Of a DNA stretch of 64,000 bases, positions 7,422 to 16,800 are shown piece by piece. Below the pieces are notes generated by a model that was not told where the DNA came from, made no database searches, and worked only from the letters and a program-made list of their open reading frames with translations. A program made the position numbers and the translations under genes. The stretch covers positions 62,001 to 126,000 of the forward strand of contig NZ_JNZA01000020.1 in the NCBI RefSeq assembly GCF_000717345.1, written 5' to 3'. Every line of letters starts with the position of its first letter. The stretch's first letter is position 1. The DNA comes from Streptomyces lydicus (GTDB lineage: Bacteria > Actinomycetota > Actinomycetes > Streptomycetales > Streptomycetaceae).

Positions 7422-8828
7422 TCAGTGGTGGAAGGCGGTCGCCTCGTTCTCCGGGCGGCCCAGGGGGCCCTGTTGTTCGCGTAGTTCCTTGAGGAGCTCT
7501 TCCAGGTCGGAGAGGAAGAGGTCGGCGAGGTCCTGGGAGAAGCCGTTGCGGCAGACGATGCGCAGGACGGAGAGGTCCTCGCGGTCGGGCGGGAAGGTGT
7601 AGGCGGGGATCAGCCAGCCGCGTTCCTTCAGGCGCCGGGACACGTCGAAGACGTCGTAGGCGGTGATGTGGCCGGCGGTGGTGAAGGCGAAGACCGGCAG
7701 TTCGTCGCCGCGGGTGAGGAGCTCGAAGTCGCCCAGGGAGCCGATGCGTTCGGCCATGGAGCGGGCGACGTCCCGGGTGGCCTGCTGGACGGCGCGGAAA
7801 CCGGCCCGGCCGAGCCGCAGGAAGGTGTAGTACTGGGCGGCCACCTGGGCGCCGGGGCGGGAGAAGTTGAGGGCGAAGGTCGGCATGTCGCCGCCGAGGT
7901 AGTTGACGCGGAAGACGAGTTCCTCGGGGAGTGCCTCCTCGTCGCGCCACAGGGCCCAGCCGACGCCGGGGTAGACCAGGCCGTACTTGTGCCCGGAGGT
8001 GTTGATGGAGGCGACCCGCGGCAGCTGGAAGTCCCACTTCAGCTCCGGGTCGAGGAACGGGGCGATCATCGCGCCGGACGCGCCGTCCACGTGGACCGGG
8101 ATGTCCCAGCCCTTCTTCTCGTGGAGGTCGTCGAGCGCCGCGCAGATGTCGGCCACCGGCTCGTAGGACCCGTCGAAGGTGGAGCCGAGGACGGCCACCA
8201 CGCCGATGGTGTTCTCGTCGCAGAGTGCGGTGGCGGAGTCGGCGTCGAGGTGGAAGCGGTCGCCCTGCATCGGGACCTGGCGCGCCTCGATCTCCCAGAA
8301 GTTGCAGAACTTCTCCCAGCAGACCTGGACGTTGGCGCCCATGACGAGGTTGGGCCGGGCGGAGGCCGGGTACCGGTCGGCGTTGCGCCGCATCCAGCGC
8401 CGTTTGAGGGCCATGCCGGCGAGCATGCACGCCTCGCTCGACCCGGTGGTGGAGCAACCGACCGCGCCGGGGGCGTGCCACAGGTCGGCGAGCATCGCCA
8501 CGCAGCGCCGCTCCAGTTCGGCGGTGCGCGGGTACTCGTCCTTGTCGATCATGTTCTTGTCCCGGCACTCCGCCATCAGGACGCCGGCCTGCGGCTCCAT
8601 CCAGGTCGTGACGAAGGTCGCCAGGTTGAGGCGGGCGTTGCCGTCCAGCATGAGTTCGTCGTGGACGAACTGGTAGGCGACGTGCGGGGCGAGGGGGCCG
8701 TCGGGCAGGGTGTGCCGGGGTGGCGAGGTCTCCATGCCGGATACCGGGTCGGCCTCACCGTAGAAGGGGTTGACCGGGTGCGGGGTGTGCTTGCGGTCGG
8801 CCGGGGGCGCGCCTTTGTGCAGGGTCAT
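7422..8828 (-). CDS. gadB: Glutamate decarboxylase
   Basis: A 468-residue PLP enzyme converting glutamate to GABA and CO2 with proton uptake. The group II decarboxylase landmarks are present: HVDGASG (Asp248 holds the PLP pyridine nitrogen), NTSGHKYG with the PLP Lys281, and the HPVNPFYG N-terminus seen in bacterial GadB. Its gene lies 16 bp after the WrbA-like gene on the same strand, so the two are probably co-transcribed. No GABA antiporter is beside it. In actinomycetes the enzyme may feed a GABA shunt rather than acid resistance. Confidence 0.95.
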   Translation of the reverse strand: MTLHKGAPPADRKHTPHPVNPFYGEADPVSGMETSPPRHTLPDGPLAPHVAYQFVHDELMLDGNARLNLATFVTTWMEPQAGVLMAECRDKNMIDKDEYPRTAELERRCVAMLADLWHAPGAVGCSTTGSSEACMLAGMALKRRWMRRNADRYPASARPNLVMGANVQVCWEKFCNFWEIEARQVPMQGDRFHLDADSATALCDENTIGVVAVLGSTFDGSYEPVADICAALDDLHEKKGWDIPVHVDGASGAMIAPFLDPELKWDFQLPRVASINTSGHKYGLVYPGVGWALWRDEEALPEELVFRVNYLGGDMPTFALNFSRPGAQVAAQYYTFLRLGRAGFRAVQQATRDVARSMAERIGSLGDFELLTRGDELPVFAFTTAGHITAYDVFDVSRRLKERGWLIPAYTFPPDREDLSVLRIVCRNGFSQDLADLFLSDLEELLKELREQQGPLGRPENEATAFHH

Positions 8829-8844
8829 CTGTCGCCACTTCCCG

Positions 8845-9468
8845 TCATCCGGCCTGTGCGAGGCCGTGCTTGATGGCTTTGGTGAACTTCACGACGCGCT
8901 CCGCCTGGATCCGGGCGGCGGTGCGCGCGTCGTCGTCGAGGGGGGTGTCCGGGCCGCCCACGTGGGAGGTGCCGTAGGGGTTGCCGTCGATGAACTTCGC
9001 CGGGTCGGTGTAGCCCGGGGCGATGAGGATGCCGCCGAAGTGGTGGATGGTGTGGTACAGGGCGAGGAGGGTGGATTCCTGGCCGCCGTGCCGGGTGGCG
9101 GACGCGGTGAAGCCGCTGTAGACCTTGTCGGCGAGCCTGCCCTGGTGCCAGAGGCCGCCCAGGGTGTCGAGGTACTGCTTGAGCTGGGACGTGACGTTGC
9201 CGAAGCGGGTGGGGGTGCCGAAGAGCACCGCGTCCGCCCAGAGCATGTCCTCGTGGGTGGCTTCCATGACGTCCGCGGTCGCCGCGGCGTTGGCGGCCCA
9301 GGCGGGGTTGGCGTCGATCGCCGTCTGCGGTGCGAGTTCGGCGGTCCGCCGCAGCCGTACGTCGGCCCCCGCGTGTTCGGCGGCGTCCGCGATGCGGCGG
9401 GCGAGTTCGGCGACGGTACCGGTGGACGAGTAGTAGATGACGGCGACGTGGACGTCGTGGACGGGCAT
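8845..9468 (-). CDS. NAD(P)H:quinone oxidoreductase, WrbA/flavodoxin family
   Basis: A 207-residue flavodoxin-like protein. The FMN phosphate loop is VIYYSSTGTVAELA near the N-terminus; the LFGTPTRFGNV segment and GGQESTLLALYHTIHHFGGI are typical of WrbA. It would perform two-electron reduction of quinones in the cytosol. The ATG at 9468 is preferred over a GTG two codons upstream because GGAGG is 7 nt before it. It is the first gene of the unit with gadB. Confidence 0.92.
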   Translation of the reverse strand: MPVHDVHVAVIYYSSTGTVAELARRIADAAEHAGADVRLRRTAELAPQTAIDANPAWAANAAATADVMEATHEDMLWADAVLFGTPTRFGNVTSQLKQYLDTLGGLWHQGRLADKVYSGFTASATRHGGQESTLLALYHTIHHFGGILIAPGYTDPAKFIDGNPYGTSHVGGPDTPLDDDARTAARIQAERVVKFTKAIKHGLAQAG

Positions 9469-9553
9469 GAACACACCTCCCGGGAACCCGACAGTCCTGA
9501 CAATAAGGGCATAGGGGGTGTGCGGCCTCCAGGGTTCGCCCAGTGGAAGCGCA

Positions 9554-9596
9554 ACGGGCGGGCGGCCGCCCCGGTGCGGGACGGCCGCCCGCCCGT
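9554..9596. terminator. 14-bp GC hairpin downstream of lysE-type gene
   Basis: Perfect 14-bp stem (9554-9567 with 9583-9596) with a further short stem inside the loop, 20 bp after the stop of the minus-strand LysE-type gene. Confidence 0.75.
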
Positions 9597-9616
9597 ATCG
9601 GCGGGGAGGGCCCGGC

Positions 9617-10291
9617 TCAGCTCGCGCTGGCCAGCGACAGCTTGGCCGCGAAGCCGAGGAACGCCGCGCCGGCGCCCGCGGACAGCCCGGCGGTCAGCCG
9701 CTTGCGGCGCCGGAAGGTCGCCGCCAGGAACGTCCCGCTGAAGATCAGGACGGACAGGTACGTGAAGCTGAACAGCTGCGCCCAGGCGCCCAGCGTCAGG
9801 AACGACAGCACCGGGTGGGCGTACGACGGGTCCACGAACTGCACGAAGAACGAGATGAAGAACAGGATCGCCTTCGGGTTGAGCAGGCTGACCACCAGCG
9901 CCCGGCGGAACGGGCGTTCCACCGTCTCCTTCGGCGCCTTGGGGGCACCGTCCTTCAGCTCGGCCTTACGGACCTCCCGGCCGCGCCACAGCGCCCAGGC
10001 GCCGCGCAGCATCCCGACCGCGAGCCACGTCAGATACCCGGCGCCGGCGAACTTGACGACGGCGAACAGCACCGGGCTGGCCTGCAGCAGCGAGGCCACG
10101 CCGCCCGCCGACAGGGTCATCAGCACGGTGTCGCCGCACAGCACCCCGGCCGCCGCCCGGTAGGCGACCCGGGGGCCGCGCCGGGCCGCCACCGAGACGA
10201 CGTAGAGCGAATTCGGGCCCGGCAGCAGAATGATCAGCGCGAGTCCCACCAGATAGGTGGACAGATCCGTTATCCCCAGCATGTGCGGCAT
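9617..10291 (-). CDS. LysE-family amino-acid exporter
   Basis: A 224-residue membrane protein of about six helices with the LysE/RhtB signature LALIILLPGPNSLYVVSVAARRG at the N-terminus and NPKAILFFISFFVQF in the middle. It would export an amino acid or related small molecule. The ATG at 10291 has GGAGG 8 nt upstream; an upstream frame extension would overlap the tipA promoter and is rejected. It is divergent from tipA, 107 bp apart. Confidence 0.92.
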   Translation of the reverse strand: MPHMLGITDLSTYLVGLALIILLPGPNSLYVVSVAARRGPRVAYRAAAGVLCGDTVLMTLSAGGVASLLQASPVLFAVVKFAGAGYLTWLAVGMLRGAWALWRGREVRKAELKDGAPKAPKETVERPFRRALVVSLLNPKAILFFISFFVQFVDPSYAHPVLSFLTLGAWAQLFSFTYLSVLIFSGTFLAATFRRRKRLTAGLSAGAGAAFLGFAAKLSLASAS

Positions 10292-10339
10292 GGTCTCACC
10301 CTCCGCGCCCCGCCCTCGCCGGGTTTTCAGGATGCGGAC

Positions 10340-10370
10340 TTGCACCTCACGCGGCGTGAGGACGCACCGT
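10340..10370 (+). promoter_or_regulatory. tipA-type promoter with MerR operator
   Basis: TTGCAC (-35, 10340-10345), a 19-bp spacer, and CACCGT (-10, 10365-10370). The spacer holds the palindrome CCTCACG-CGG-CGTGAGG (10345-10361). Long 19-bp spacers with a central dyad are the hallmark of MerR-activated promoters. The elements closely match the known thiostrepton-inducible tipA promoter of S. lividans as I remember it. Confidence 0.85.
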
Positions 10371-10397
10371 GGAGCGCGTACCGAGGAAGGAGCGGAA

Positions 10398-11156
10398 GTG
10401 AGCTATCCGGTAGGGCAGGTCGCGTCCTTCGCCGGCGTGACGGTGCGCACCCTGCACCACTACGACGAGATCGGGCTGCTCTCCCCGAGCGCCCGCAGCC
10501 ACGCCGGTCACCGTCGTTACGACGACGCCGACCTCGACCGGCTGCAGCGGATCCTGTTCTACCGGGAGCTCGGCTTCCCGCTGGAGGAGGTCGCGGCCCT
10601 GCTCGACGACCCGGACGCGGACCCGCAGGAGCACCTGCGGCGCCAGCACGGCCTGCTGGCCGCCCGGATCGAGCAGCTGCAGCAGATGGCCGCGGCCGTC
10701 GAACACGCCATGGAGGCACGGAAGATGGGCATCAACCTCACGCCCGAGGAGCGGTTCGAGGTCTTCGGGGACCACGACCCGGACCGGTACGAGGAGGAGT
10801 CGCGGCGGCGCTGGGGCGACACCGAGCCGTACCGCCAGTCGCAGCGCAAGGTCAGCGCGTACACCAAGGAGGACTGGCTGCGGATCAAGGCCGAGGGCGC
10901 CGCGAACACCGACGCCTTCGCCGCCCTCATGGACGCCGGAACGCCCCCGTCCGCGCCGGCGGCGATGGACCTGGCCGAGGAGCACCGGCAGCAGATCTGC
11001 CGGAACTTCTACGACTGCGGCTACGAGATCCACTCCGGGCTCGCCCGGATGTACAGCGACGACGAGCGGTTCCGGTCCACCTTCGAGCAGATCAAGCCCG
11101 GGCTCGCGGCCTATCTGACGGAGGCGATCCTCGCCAACGCCGCCCGGCACGCCTAG
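10398..11156 (+). CDS. tipA: TipA thiopeptide-sensing regulator (TipAL/TipAS)
   Basis: A 252-residue MerR-family activator. Residues 1-75 are the winged helix (VGQVASFAGVTVRTLHHYDE, AGHRRYDDADLDRL), about 76-108 the dimer coiled coil, and 110-252 the TipAS ligand domain. Cys207 in YDCGYEIH matches the Cys that binds thiostrepton-type antibiotics covalently. An internal ATG at 10725 (Met110) with GGAGG 8 nt before it would give the 143-residue TipAS form, as in S. lividans. The GTG start has AAGGAG upstream. The promoter dyad indicates autoactivation. Confidence 0.95.
   Translation: MSYPVGQVASFAGVTVRTLHHYDEIGLLSPSARSHAGHRRYDDADLDRLQRILFYRELGFPLEEVAALLDDPDADPQEHLRRQHGLLAARIEQLQQMAAAVEHAMEARKMGINLTPEERFEVFGDHDPDRYEEESRRRWGDTEPYRQSQRKVSAYTKEDWLRIKAEGAANTDAFAALMDAGTPPSAPAAMDLAEEHRQQICRNFYDCGYEIHSGLARMYSDDERFRSTFEQIKPGLAAYLTEAILANAARHA
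10712..10727 (+). promoter_or_regulatory. Internal ribosome binding site and start for TipAS
   Basis: GGAGG (10712-10716) lies 8 nt before an in-frame ATG (10725) that begins MGINLTPEERFEVFG, exactly where the free ligand-binding domain starts in known tipA genes. This would produce TipAS, which sequesters drug without binding DNA. Confidence 0.75.
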
Positions 11157-11261
11157 GAGGCCGTAGGGCGGCCGCTCACCGGTCGCCGTACGGGCCCGGG
11201 CGGCCGTTCGCGCCCCGGCCGCCGTACGGGACACCGGGGCCGGTCCCGCGCCCCGGCCGTC

Positions 11262-11630
11262 TCAAGCCTGCGGGGTCAGCACCACCGCGGTGCCGTACGC
11301 GCACACCTCGGTGCCGACGTCCGCGGCCTCCGACACGTCGAAGCGGAACATCAGCACGGCGTTCGCGCCCCGCGAGCGGGCCTGCTCCACCAGCCGTTCC
11401 ATCGCCTGGTTGCGGGTCTCGACGAGGGTCTTGGTCAGCCCCCGCAGCTCGCCGCCGACCAGCGACTTCAGGCCCGCGCCGATCTGGCTGCCCAGGTGCC
11501 GGGAGCGCACCGTGAGGCCGAAGACCTCGCCGATCACCCGTTCCACGTGAAACCCCGGCACGTCGTTCGTCGTCACCACCAGAACGTCGGACTGCGCGCG
11601 CTGCCCGCCGCCGTACTCGTCGATGCCCAT
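11262..11630 (-). CDS. YbjQ/DUF74 family protein
   Basis: A 122-residue protein of the YbjQ (UPF0145) family. It has LVVTTNDVPGFHVERVIGEVFG near the start, RNQAMERLVEQARSRGANAVLMFRFD in the middle and EVCAYGTAVVL at the end. The fold forms pentamers; biochemical role unknown, sometimes annotated as heavy-metal binding without proof. The ATG at 11630 has AAGGAGG 9 nt upstream, so the longer frame is rejected. It converges on tipA. Confidence 0.9.
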   Translation of the reverse strand: MGIDEYGGGQRAQSDVLVVTTNDVPGFHVERVIGEVFGLTVRSRHLGSQIGAGLKSLVGGELRGLTKTLVETRNQAMERLVEQARSRGANAVLMFRFDVSEAADVGTEVCAYGTAVVLTPQA

Positions 11631-11827
11631 GGGCGCGTACCTCCTTGCGGCCAGCATCGCCCGGCGCCGGGAGGCCGGCCAGCGGTCGGGGAGCGGTCGG
11701 GTGGCGGGCCCCGGCGGACGCCTGGAACCAAGGGGCGGCGTCCGGCGTTGATAGTTTTGGGCCGCACACGCGCCTGTACCCCGTCGCTCGTACGATCCGG
11801 CGCCCTCGACCCAGGAGCCTTCACCCC

Positions 11828-12544
11828 GTGAATACTCTCGCGCTCGGCCCGCAGTGGCTGGACCCGGACTACCTGATCGCGACGTTCGGCCTGATCGGCG
11901 TCCTGGTCATCGTCTTCGCGGAGTCCGGCCTGCTGATCGGCTTCTTCCTGCCGGGTGACTCGCTCCTGTTCACCACCGGCCTGCTGGTGACGACGAACAA
12001 GCTGGACCGCCCGCTGTGGCTGGTGTGCTGCCTGGTCGTCCTCGCCGCCGTCCTCGGCGACCAGGCCGGCTACCTCTTCGGCCGGAAGGTCGGCCCGTCG
12101 CTCTTCAAGCGCCCCGACTCCCGCCTCTTCAAGCAGGAGAACGTCGAGAAGGCGCACGAGTTCTTCGAGAAGTACGGCCCCAAGTCGCTGATCCTGGCCC
12201 GCTTCGTGCCGATCGTGCGGACGTTCACGCCGATCGTCGCCGGTGTGAGCCGGATGAACTACCGCTCCTTCCTCGTCTTCAACGTCATCGGCGGTGCGCT
12301 GTGGGGCGCCGGTGTCACCCTGCTCGGTGCGCTGCTCGGCAATGTCGAGTTCGTTCACAAGAACATCGAGCTGATGCTGGTCGCGATCGTGCTGATCTCC
12401 GTGGTCCCGATCGCGATCGAGTTCCTGCGGGCGCGTAGCAAGGCCAAGAAGCAGGGGGCGGCGCCGGTCCCACCGACGCAGCCGGGCCGCCCGCACGGCG
12501 CGACCGCGGACAGCGCCCGCCGCGGACGGCACGCCAAGCGCTGA
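11828..12544 (+). CDS. DedA-family membrane protein
   Basis: A 238-residue integral membrane protein of the DedA/VTT family. Landmarks are ESGLLIGFFLPGDSLLF near the N-terminus, the GDQAGYLFGRKVG turn and ILARFVPIVRTFTPIVAG with the conserved arginines. DedA proteins are undecaprenyl-phosphate or other lipid flippases linked to proton-motive force. The C-terminal 35 residues are Pro/Arg-rich and cytoplasmic-looking. The GTG start has AGGAG about 10 nt upstream; no ATG fits better. Confidence 0.92.
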   Translation: MNTLALGPQWLDPDYLIATFGLIGVLVIVFAESGLLIGFFLPGDSLLFTTGLLVTTNKLDRPLWLVCCLVVLAAVLGDQAGYLFGRKVGPSLFKRPDSRLFKQENVEKAHEFFEKYGPKSLILARFVPIVRTFTPIVAGVSRMNYRSFLVFNVIGGALWGAGVTLLGALLGNVEFVHKNIELMLVAIVLISVVPIAIEFLRARSKAKKQGAAPVPPTQPGRPHGATADSARRGRHAKR

Positions 12545-12811
12545 ACCGGCCCGGCGCGCACACGCCGGACCCCGCCGGAAAGGCCCCGGGGGAGTAGGGG
12601 GCCGACGCCGGGGGAGACGGTCACCAGACACTTTCAGGAGTTGCTCCGCCGCGCGCCCGCTCCCCGGCCGCGGCGGTTCCTGCCGTCAGGCGGCGGTGGT
12701 CGGGCACGGTGCGGGGAGCGGAAAGGTGCCCCCTAAGCGAGCACCCCGTCCGGTCATCAGGCATCGTGTCCTTGGACCACCCCCCAGGAGGCCAACAAGG
12801 AGCGAAGACCC

Positions 12812-14524
12812 GTGGCGTCGGACCCACACGCACCGGAGCAGGGCAGCGGACCCGCCGAGGACCGCAAGCCCGCGTCGGACGAGGCGCACAGCGCCTTCAC
12901 CCCGCCACTCGGTGTCCCCTATCCCCCGTTGCCCGAGGACGAGCACCCCACCTCCGATTTCGCCCTCCCCGCCGGCCTGCGGCCGGAGGCGCCGGCCGAA
13001 CAGGAGGGCTCCGCGTTCGTACGGCCGGGCAGCACCACCGGTCAGACACCGCTGCCCAAGCCCGTCGGCGCCACCGCGATGAGCCTGGCCTTCACCCCGC
13101 CGCAGGGCATACCGGCCATCAGCCTGACCAAGGAAGCGCCCTGGCAGGACCGGATGCGCACGATGCTGCGGATGCCGGTGGGGGAGCGGCCGGTCCCCGA
13201 GCGCCTCGGGGGCGGCGACGAGGAGACCGGTCCCGCGGTCCCCCGTGTCCTCGACCTGACCCTGCGCATCGGCGAGATCCTGCTGGCCGGTGGTGAGGGC
13301 GCGGAGGACGTCGAGGCGGCGATGTTCGGCGTCGCGTACGCCTACGGGCTGGAGCGCGTCGAGCCGACCGTCACCTTCACCCTGCTGTCGATCTCGTACC
13401 AGCCGTCGCTGGTCGACGACCCGGTCACGGCCAGCCGGACGGTCCGCCGCCGCGGCGTCGACTACAACCGGCTGTCCGCGGTCTTCGGGCTCGTCGACGA
13501 GATCACCTCCGACGGCCTCACCCTCGAAGAGGCGTACCGCGGCCTCGCCGAGATCCGCCGGAACCGCCACCCCTACCCGAGCTGGGCGCTGACGGTGGCC
13601 TCCGGGCTGCTGTCCGGTGCCGCCTCCATGCTCGTCGGCGGCGGGCTGCTGGTGTTCGTGGCGGCCGCGGTGGGCTCGATGCTCGGCGACCGGCTGGCGT
13701 GGCTCGCCTCCGGGCGGGGACTGCCGGAGTTCTACCAGTTCGTGGTCGCCGCGATGCCGCCCGCCGCGGTGGGCGTCGCGTTCGGCCTGGCACACGCCAA
13801 CGTGCAGGCGTCCGCGGTGATCACCGGTGGGCTGTTCGCACTGATCCCGGGGCGGGCGCTGGTCGCCGGCGTGCACGACGGGCTGACCGGTTACTACATC
13901 ACCGCCGCGGCCCGTCTGCTGGAGGTCGGCTACCTGATCGTCGGCATCGTCGTCGGCGTGCTCAGCGTGCTGTACATCGGACTGCAACTGAACCCGGGCC
14001 TGAAGCGGCTCAACCCCGAACAGGCGCTGGGCACCTACAACGTGCCGGTGGTGCAGACCATCGCGGCGATGCTGCTGGCGCTGGCGTTCTGCGTACTGCT
14101 CCAGCAGGAACGTCACACCGTGGCGTTCGCAACGCTGAACGGCGGGGTGGCATGGGTGGTCTACGGCGCCCTCGCCTACGTCGCCGGCATCAACCCGGTG
14201 CCCGCCACCGCCATCGCGGCCGGACTGGTCGGCCTCTTCGGGCAGTTGCTCTCCCGCTACCGCTACGCCTCGGCACTGCCGTACGTCACCGCCGCCATCG
14301 GCCCGCTGCTGCCGGGTAGCGCCACGTACTTCGGCCTGCTCAACTTCGCCCAGGGCCACCTGCCGCAGGGCCTCACCTCGCTGGTCCAGGCCGCCTCGCT
14401 GGCGCTGGCCATCGCGGTGGGGGTCAACCTCGGCTCCGAGGTCGCCCGGCTGTTCCTGCGCGCCCCCGGCATGCAGGCGGGCGGCGCCGGACGCCGCGCG
14501 GCCAAGCGCACCCGCGGCTTCTAG
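12812..14524 (+). CDS. Threonine/serine exporter (ThrE family)
   Basis: A 570-residue protein. Residues 1-145 are hydrophilic, Pro-rich and probably disordered. From about 150 the ThrE/DUF1212 cytoplasmic domain begins (LRIGEILLAGGEGAEDVEAAMFGVAYAYG), followed by about ten membrane helices (DUF1212 plus DUF3815 parts). The family exports threonine and serine by proton antiport. The GTG start follows AAGGAG by 9 nt. The 267-bp gap before it holds no recognisable gene. Confidence 0.92.
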   Translation: MASDPHAPEQGSGPAEDRKPASDEAHSAFTPPLGVPYPPLPEDEHPTSDFALPAGLRPEAPAEQEGSAFVRPGSTTGQTPLPKPVGATAMSLAFTPPQGIPAISLTKEAPWQDRMRTMLRMPVGERPVPERLGGGDEETGPAVPRVLDLTLRIGEILLAGGEGAEDVEAAMFGVAYAYGLERVEPTVTFTLLSISYQPSLVDDPVTASRTVRRRGVDYNRLSAVFGLVDEITSDGLTLEEAYRGLAEIRRNRHPYPSWALTVASGLLSGAASMLVGGGLLVFVAAAVGSMLGDRLAWLASGRGLPEFYQFVVAAMPPAAVGVAFGLAHANVQASAVITGGLFALIPGRALVAGVHDGLTGYYITAAARLLEVGYLIVGIVVGVLSVLYIGLQLNPGLKRLNPEQALGTYNVPVVQTIAAMLLALAFCVLLQQERHTVAFATLNGGVAWVVYGALAYVAGINPVPATAIAAGLVGLFGQLLSRYRYASALPYVTAAIGPLLPGSATYFGLLNFAQGHLPQGLTSLVQAASLALAIAVGVNLGSEVARLFLRAPGMQAGGAGRRAAKRTRGF

Positions 14525-14554
14525 GGCGGACACCCGTCCGGCCCGACACGCACG

Positions 14555-14584
14555 ACGGGCGGCACCCGACTGGGTGCCGCCCGT
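14555..14584. terminator. 13-bp hairpin, convergent terminator
   Basis: ACGGGCGGCACCC paired with GGGTGCCGCCCGT around a GACT loop, between the convergent exporter and ppa genes. Confidence 0.85.
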
Positions 14585-14632
14585 TCGCGTAGGAAAATCA
14601 GAGCGCGGAAACCGCTGTGCGCCCGGGTCGGG

Positions 14633-15127
14633 TCAGTGCCCGCCGCCGTGCGACTCGAAGCGCTTGTACGACGCCTCGATCTCGGCCTCGGCCTCGGTGC
14701 GGCCGACCCAGTCGGCGCCCTCGACGGACTTGCCGGGCTCCAGGTCCTTGTAGACCTCGAAGAAGTGCTGGATCTCCAGGCGGTCGAACTCCGACACGTG
14801 GTGGATGTCGCGGAGGTGCTCCACGCGCGGGTCCGAGGCCGGGACACACAGCAGCTTGTCGTCGCCGCCGGCCTCGTCCGTCATCCGGAACATGCCGATC
14901 GCGCGGCACTTGATGAGGCAGCCGGGGAAGGTCGGCTCGTCCAGGATGACCAGGGCGTCCAGCGGGTCGCCGTCCTCGCCCAGGGTGTTCTCGACAAAGC
15001 CGTAGTCGGCCGGGTAGCTGGTCGAGGTGAAGAGTCGACGGTCCAGGCGGATCCGACCGGTCTCGTGGTCCACCTCGTACTTGTTCCGCGAACCCTTCGG
15101 GATCTCGATGGTGACGTCGAACTCCAC
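14633..15127 (-). CDS. ppa: Inorganic pyrophosphatase (family I)
   Basis: A 164-residue soluble pyrophosphatase hydrolysing PPi with Mg2+. It has the family start [19 protein letters not shown], the metal-binding [20 protein letters not shown] (Asp cluster) and [14 protein letters not shown] at the C-terminus. The GTG at 15127 is chosen because GGAGGAG is 8 nt upstream and homologues begin MEFDVT; an ATG five codons earlier overlaps that site. It is divergent from dacB across an 86-bp promoter region. Confidence 0.97.
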   Translation of the reverse strand: MEFDVTIEIPKGSRNKYEVDHETGRIRLDRRLFTSTSYPADYGFVENTLGEDGDPLDALVILDEPTFPGCLIKCRAIGMFRMTDEAGGDDKLLCVPASDPRVEHLRDIHHVSEFDRLEIQHFFEVYKDLEPGKSVEGADWVGRTEAEAEIEASYKRFESHGGGH

Positions 15128-15213
15128 GGGTGGCTCCTCCATGATCAACACATACGTCTGGTGATTAAGTGTCCCCCACGCAGGTGTGTGGTGGCGAAAG
15201 GGGCTGGTCCGAG

Positions 15214-16791
15214 GTGCCGGAGACCAGAACATGGCAGGTCAGATGGCGGTCGGCGCAGCGTTCCGCGCGGGCGGCGACGCGCGCGGCGGTGCGGACCGCC
15301 CGGGCGGCGGCCGACGCCGCGCGGCAGACCTGGCAGGCCACACCGCGCCACACCCAGCAGACCTGGCGGCTGACGGTTGTCTCCGCAGCCACCGGTCTTG
15401 CGGTCGCGATCGTCGCGGTGGCGGCGGCCGGCCCGTGGGACTCGGGTCAGCGTACGGCCGAGCGCACCGAGGCGGCTGTTGTGGACGGTTCCAGTGGCGA
15501 GCATCACGCCGCGATCCCGTCCCGGCCGGCGCCCAGCGCGCCGCCGGTGCTGCCCGCGCTCGGCGTCCCCACCGCCGGGACGGCCGGCCGGGGCGCGGCA
15601 CCGGCCCCCACCGACGCCGGCCTGGCCGACGCCCTGGCGCCGCTGCTCAAGGACCCGGCGCTGGGGTCGCTGCGCACCGCCTCCGTCCTCGACGTCGCCG
15701 GCCGCCGCCAGGTCTTCGGCGCGGGCCAGGACAAGGCCGCCACCCCCGCCTCCACGGTCAAACTCGCCACCGCCGTCGCCGCGCTGGCCACCCGCGGCCC
15801 CGACCACCGCATCGACACCACCGCCGTGCTGGCCGGCAAGGACCGCGTCGTGCTGGTGGGCGGCGGCGACCCCACCCTGACCGCCCGCGCCCCGCGGCCG
15901 GACGCCGCCGAGCAGCCCGCCAGCCTGCGGGCGCTCGCCGAGGCAACCGCCCGGGCGCTCCACAAGCGCCACCTCACCACCGTCGGCCTCGGCTACGACG
16001 CGTCCGCCTACACGGGCCCCGTCGAGCACCCCATCGGCCCCAACGAGAACATCGCCCCCGTCACCGCCCTGATGACCGACGAGGCGCGCCTCGACGACAG
16101 CGACCACGGCCCCGCACCGCGCGAGACGGACCCGGCCGGTGCCGCCGCCCGCACCTTCGCCGACCTCCTCCACGAGTACGGCATCACCGTCGACGGCGCC
16201 CCCGCCGCCGCCGAGGCCCCCGCGAAGCCGGAGCGTCTCGCCGCGGTCCACTCGCTGCCGCTGTCGGCCCTCGTCGAGCGGATGCTGACGTACTCCGACA
16301 ACGACATCGCCGAGGCGCTGGCCCGCCAGACCGCCCTGGGCGCCGGCCGCCCCGCCAGCTTCACCGGCGCCGCCGGAGCGGTTCGCGCCGCCCTGGCCCG
16401 CCAGCACCTGCCCCTCGCGGGCGCGGTCTTCGCCGACGGCAGCGGCCTGGACCGCGCCGACAAGGTCTCCGCCGACCTGCTCGCCCACCTCCTGCTCCAG
16501 GCGTCCGACCCGGGCCAGCCCGCCCTGCGCCCGGTGGTCACCGGCCTGCCGGTCGCCGCCTTCACCGGCACCCTCAGCAACCGCTACACGGGCCAGAGCG
16601 CGGGCGCCGGCGCCGTACGGGCCAAGACGGGCACCCTCACCGGCGTGAACACCCTCGCCGGCACGGTCGTCGACGCCGACGGCCGCCTGCTGGTCTTCTC
16701 CTTCATGACCTCCGGCACGACGGACCCCCAGGGCGCGCAGAAGGCACTCGACAACTTGGCCTCGGCGGTCGCGAACTGTGGGTGTCGATAG
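15214..16791 (+). CDS. dacB: D-Ala-D-Ala carboxypeptidase/endopeptidase (PBP4, S13 family)
   Basis: A 525-residue penicillin-binding protein. A 50-residue basic cytoplasmic start is followed by one membrane segment (about 53-73). The extracytoplasmic serine peptidase has SxxK in ASTVKLAT (Ser180, Lys183), SxN in [10 protein letters not shown] and KTG in [10 protein letters not shown]. It trims peptidoglycan cross-links. The GTG at 15214 has AAAGGGG upstream; a GTG 45 bp earlier is possible. The next gene is separated by a long repeat element. Confidence 0.93.
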   Translation: MPETRTWQVRWRSAQRSARAATRAAVRTARAAADAARQTWQATPRHTQQTWRLTVVSAATGLAVAIVAVAAAGPWDSGQRTAERTEAAVVDGSSGEHHAAIPSRPAPSAPPVLPALGVPTAGTAGRGAAPAPTDAGLADALAPLLKDPALGSLRTASVLDVAGRRQVFGAGQDKAATPASTVKLATAVAALATRGPDHRIDTTAVLAGKDRVVLVGGGDPTLTARAPRPDAAEQPASLRALAEATARALHKRHLTTVGLGYDASAYTGPVEHPIGPNENIAPVTALMTDEARLDDSDHGPAPRETDPAGAAARTFADLLHEYGITVDGAPAAAEAPAKPERLAAVHSLPLSALVERMLTYSDNDIAEALARQTALGAGRPASFTGAAGAVRAALARQHLPLAGAVFADGSGLDRADKVSADLLAHLLLQASDPGQPALRPVVTGLPVAAFTGTLSNRYTGQSAGAGAVRAKTGTLTGVNTLAGTVVDADGRLLVFSFMTSGTTDPQGAQKALDNLASAVANCGCR

Positions 16792-16800
16792 CGCACGTGT

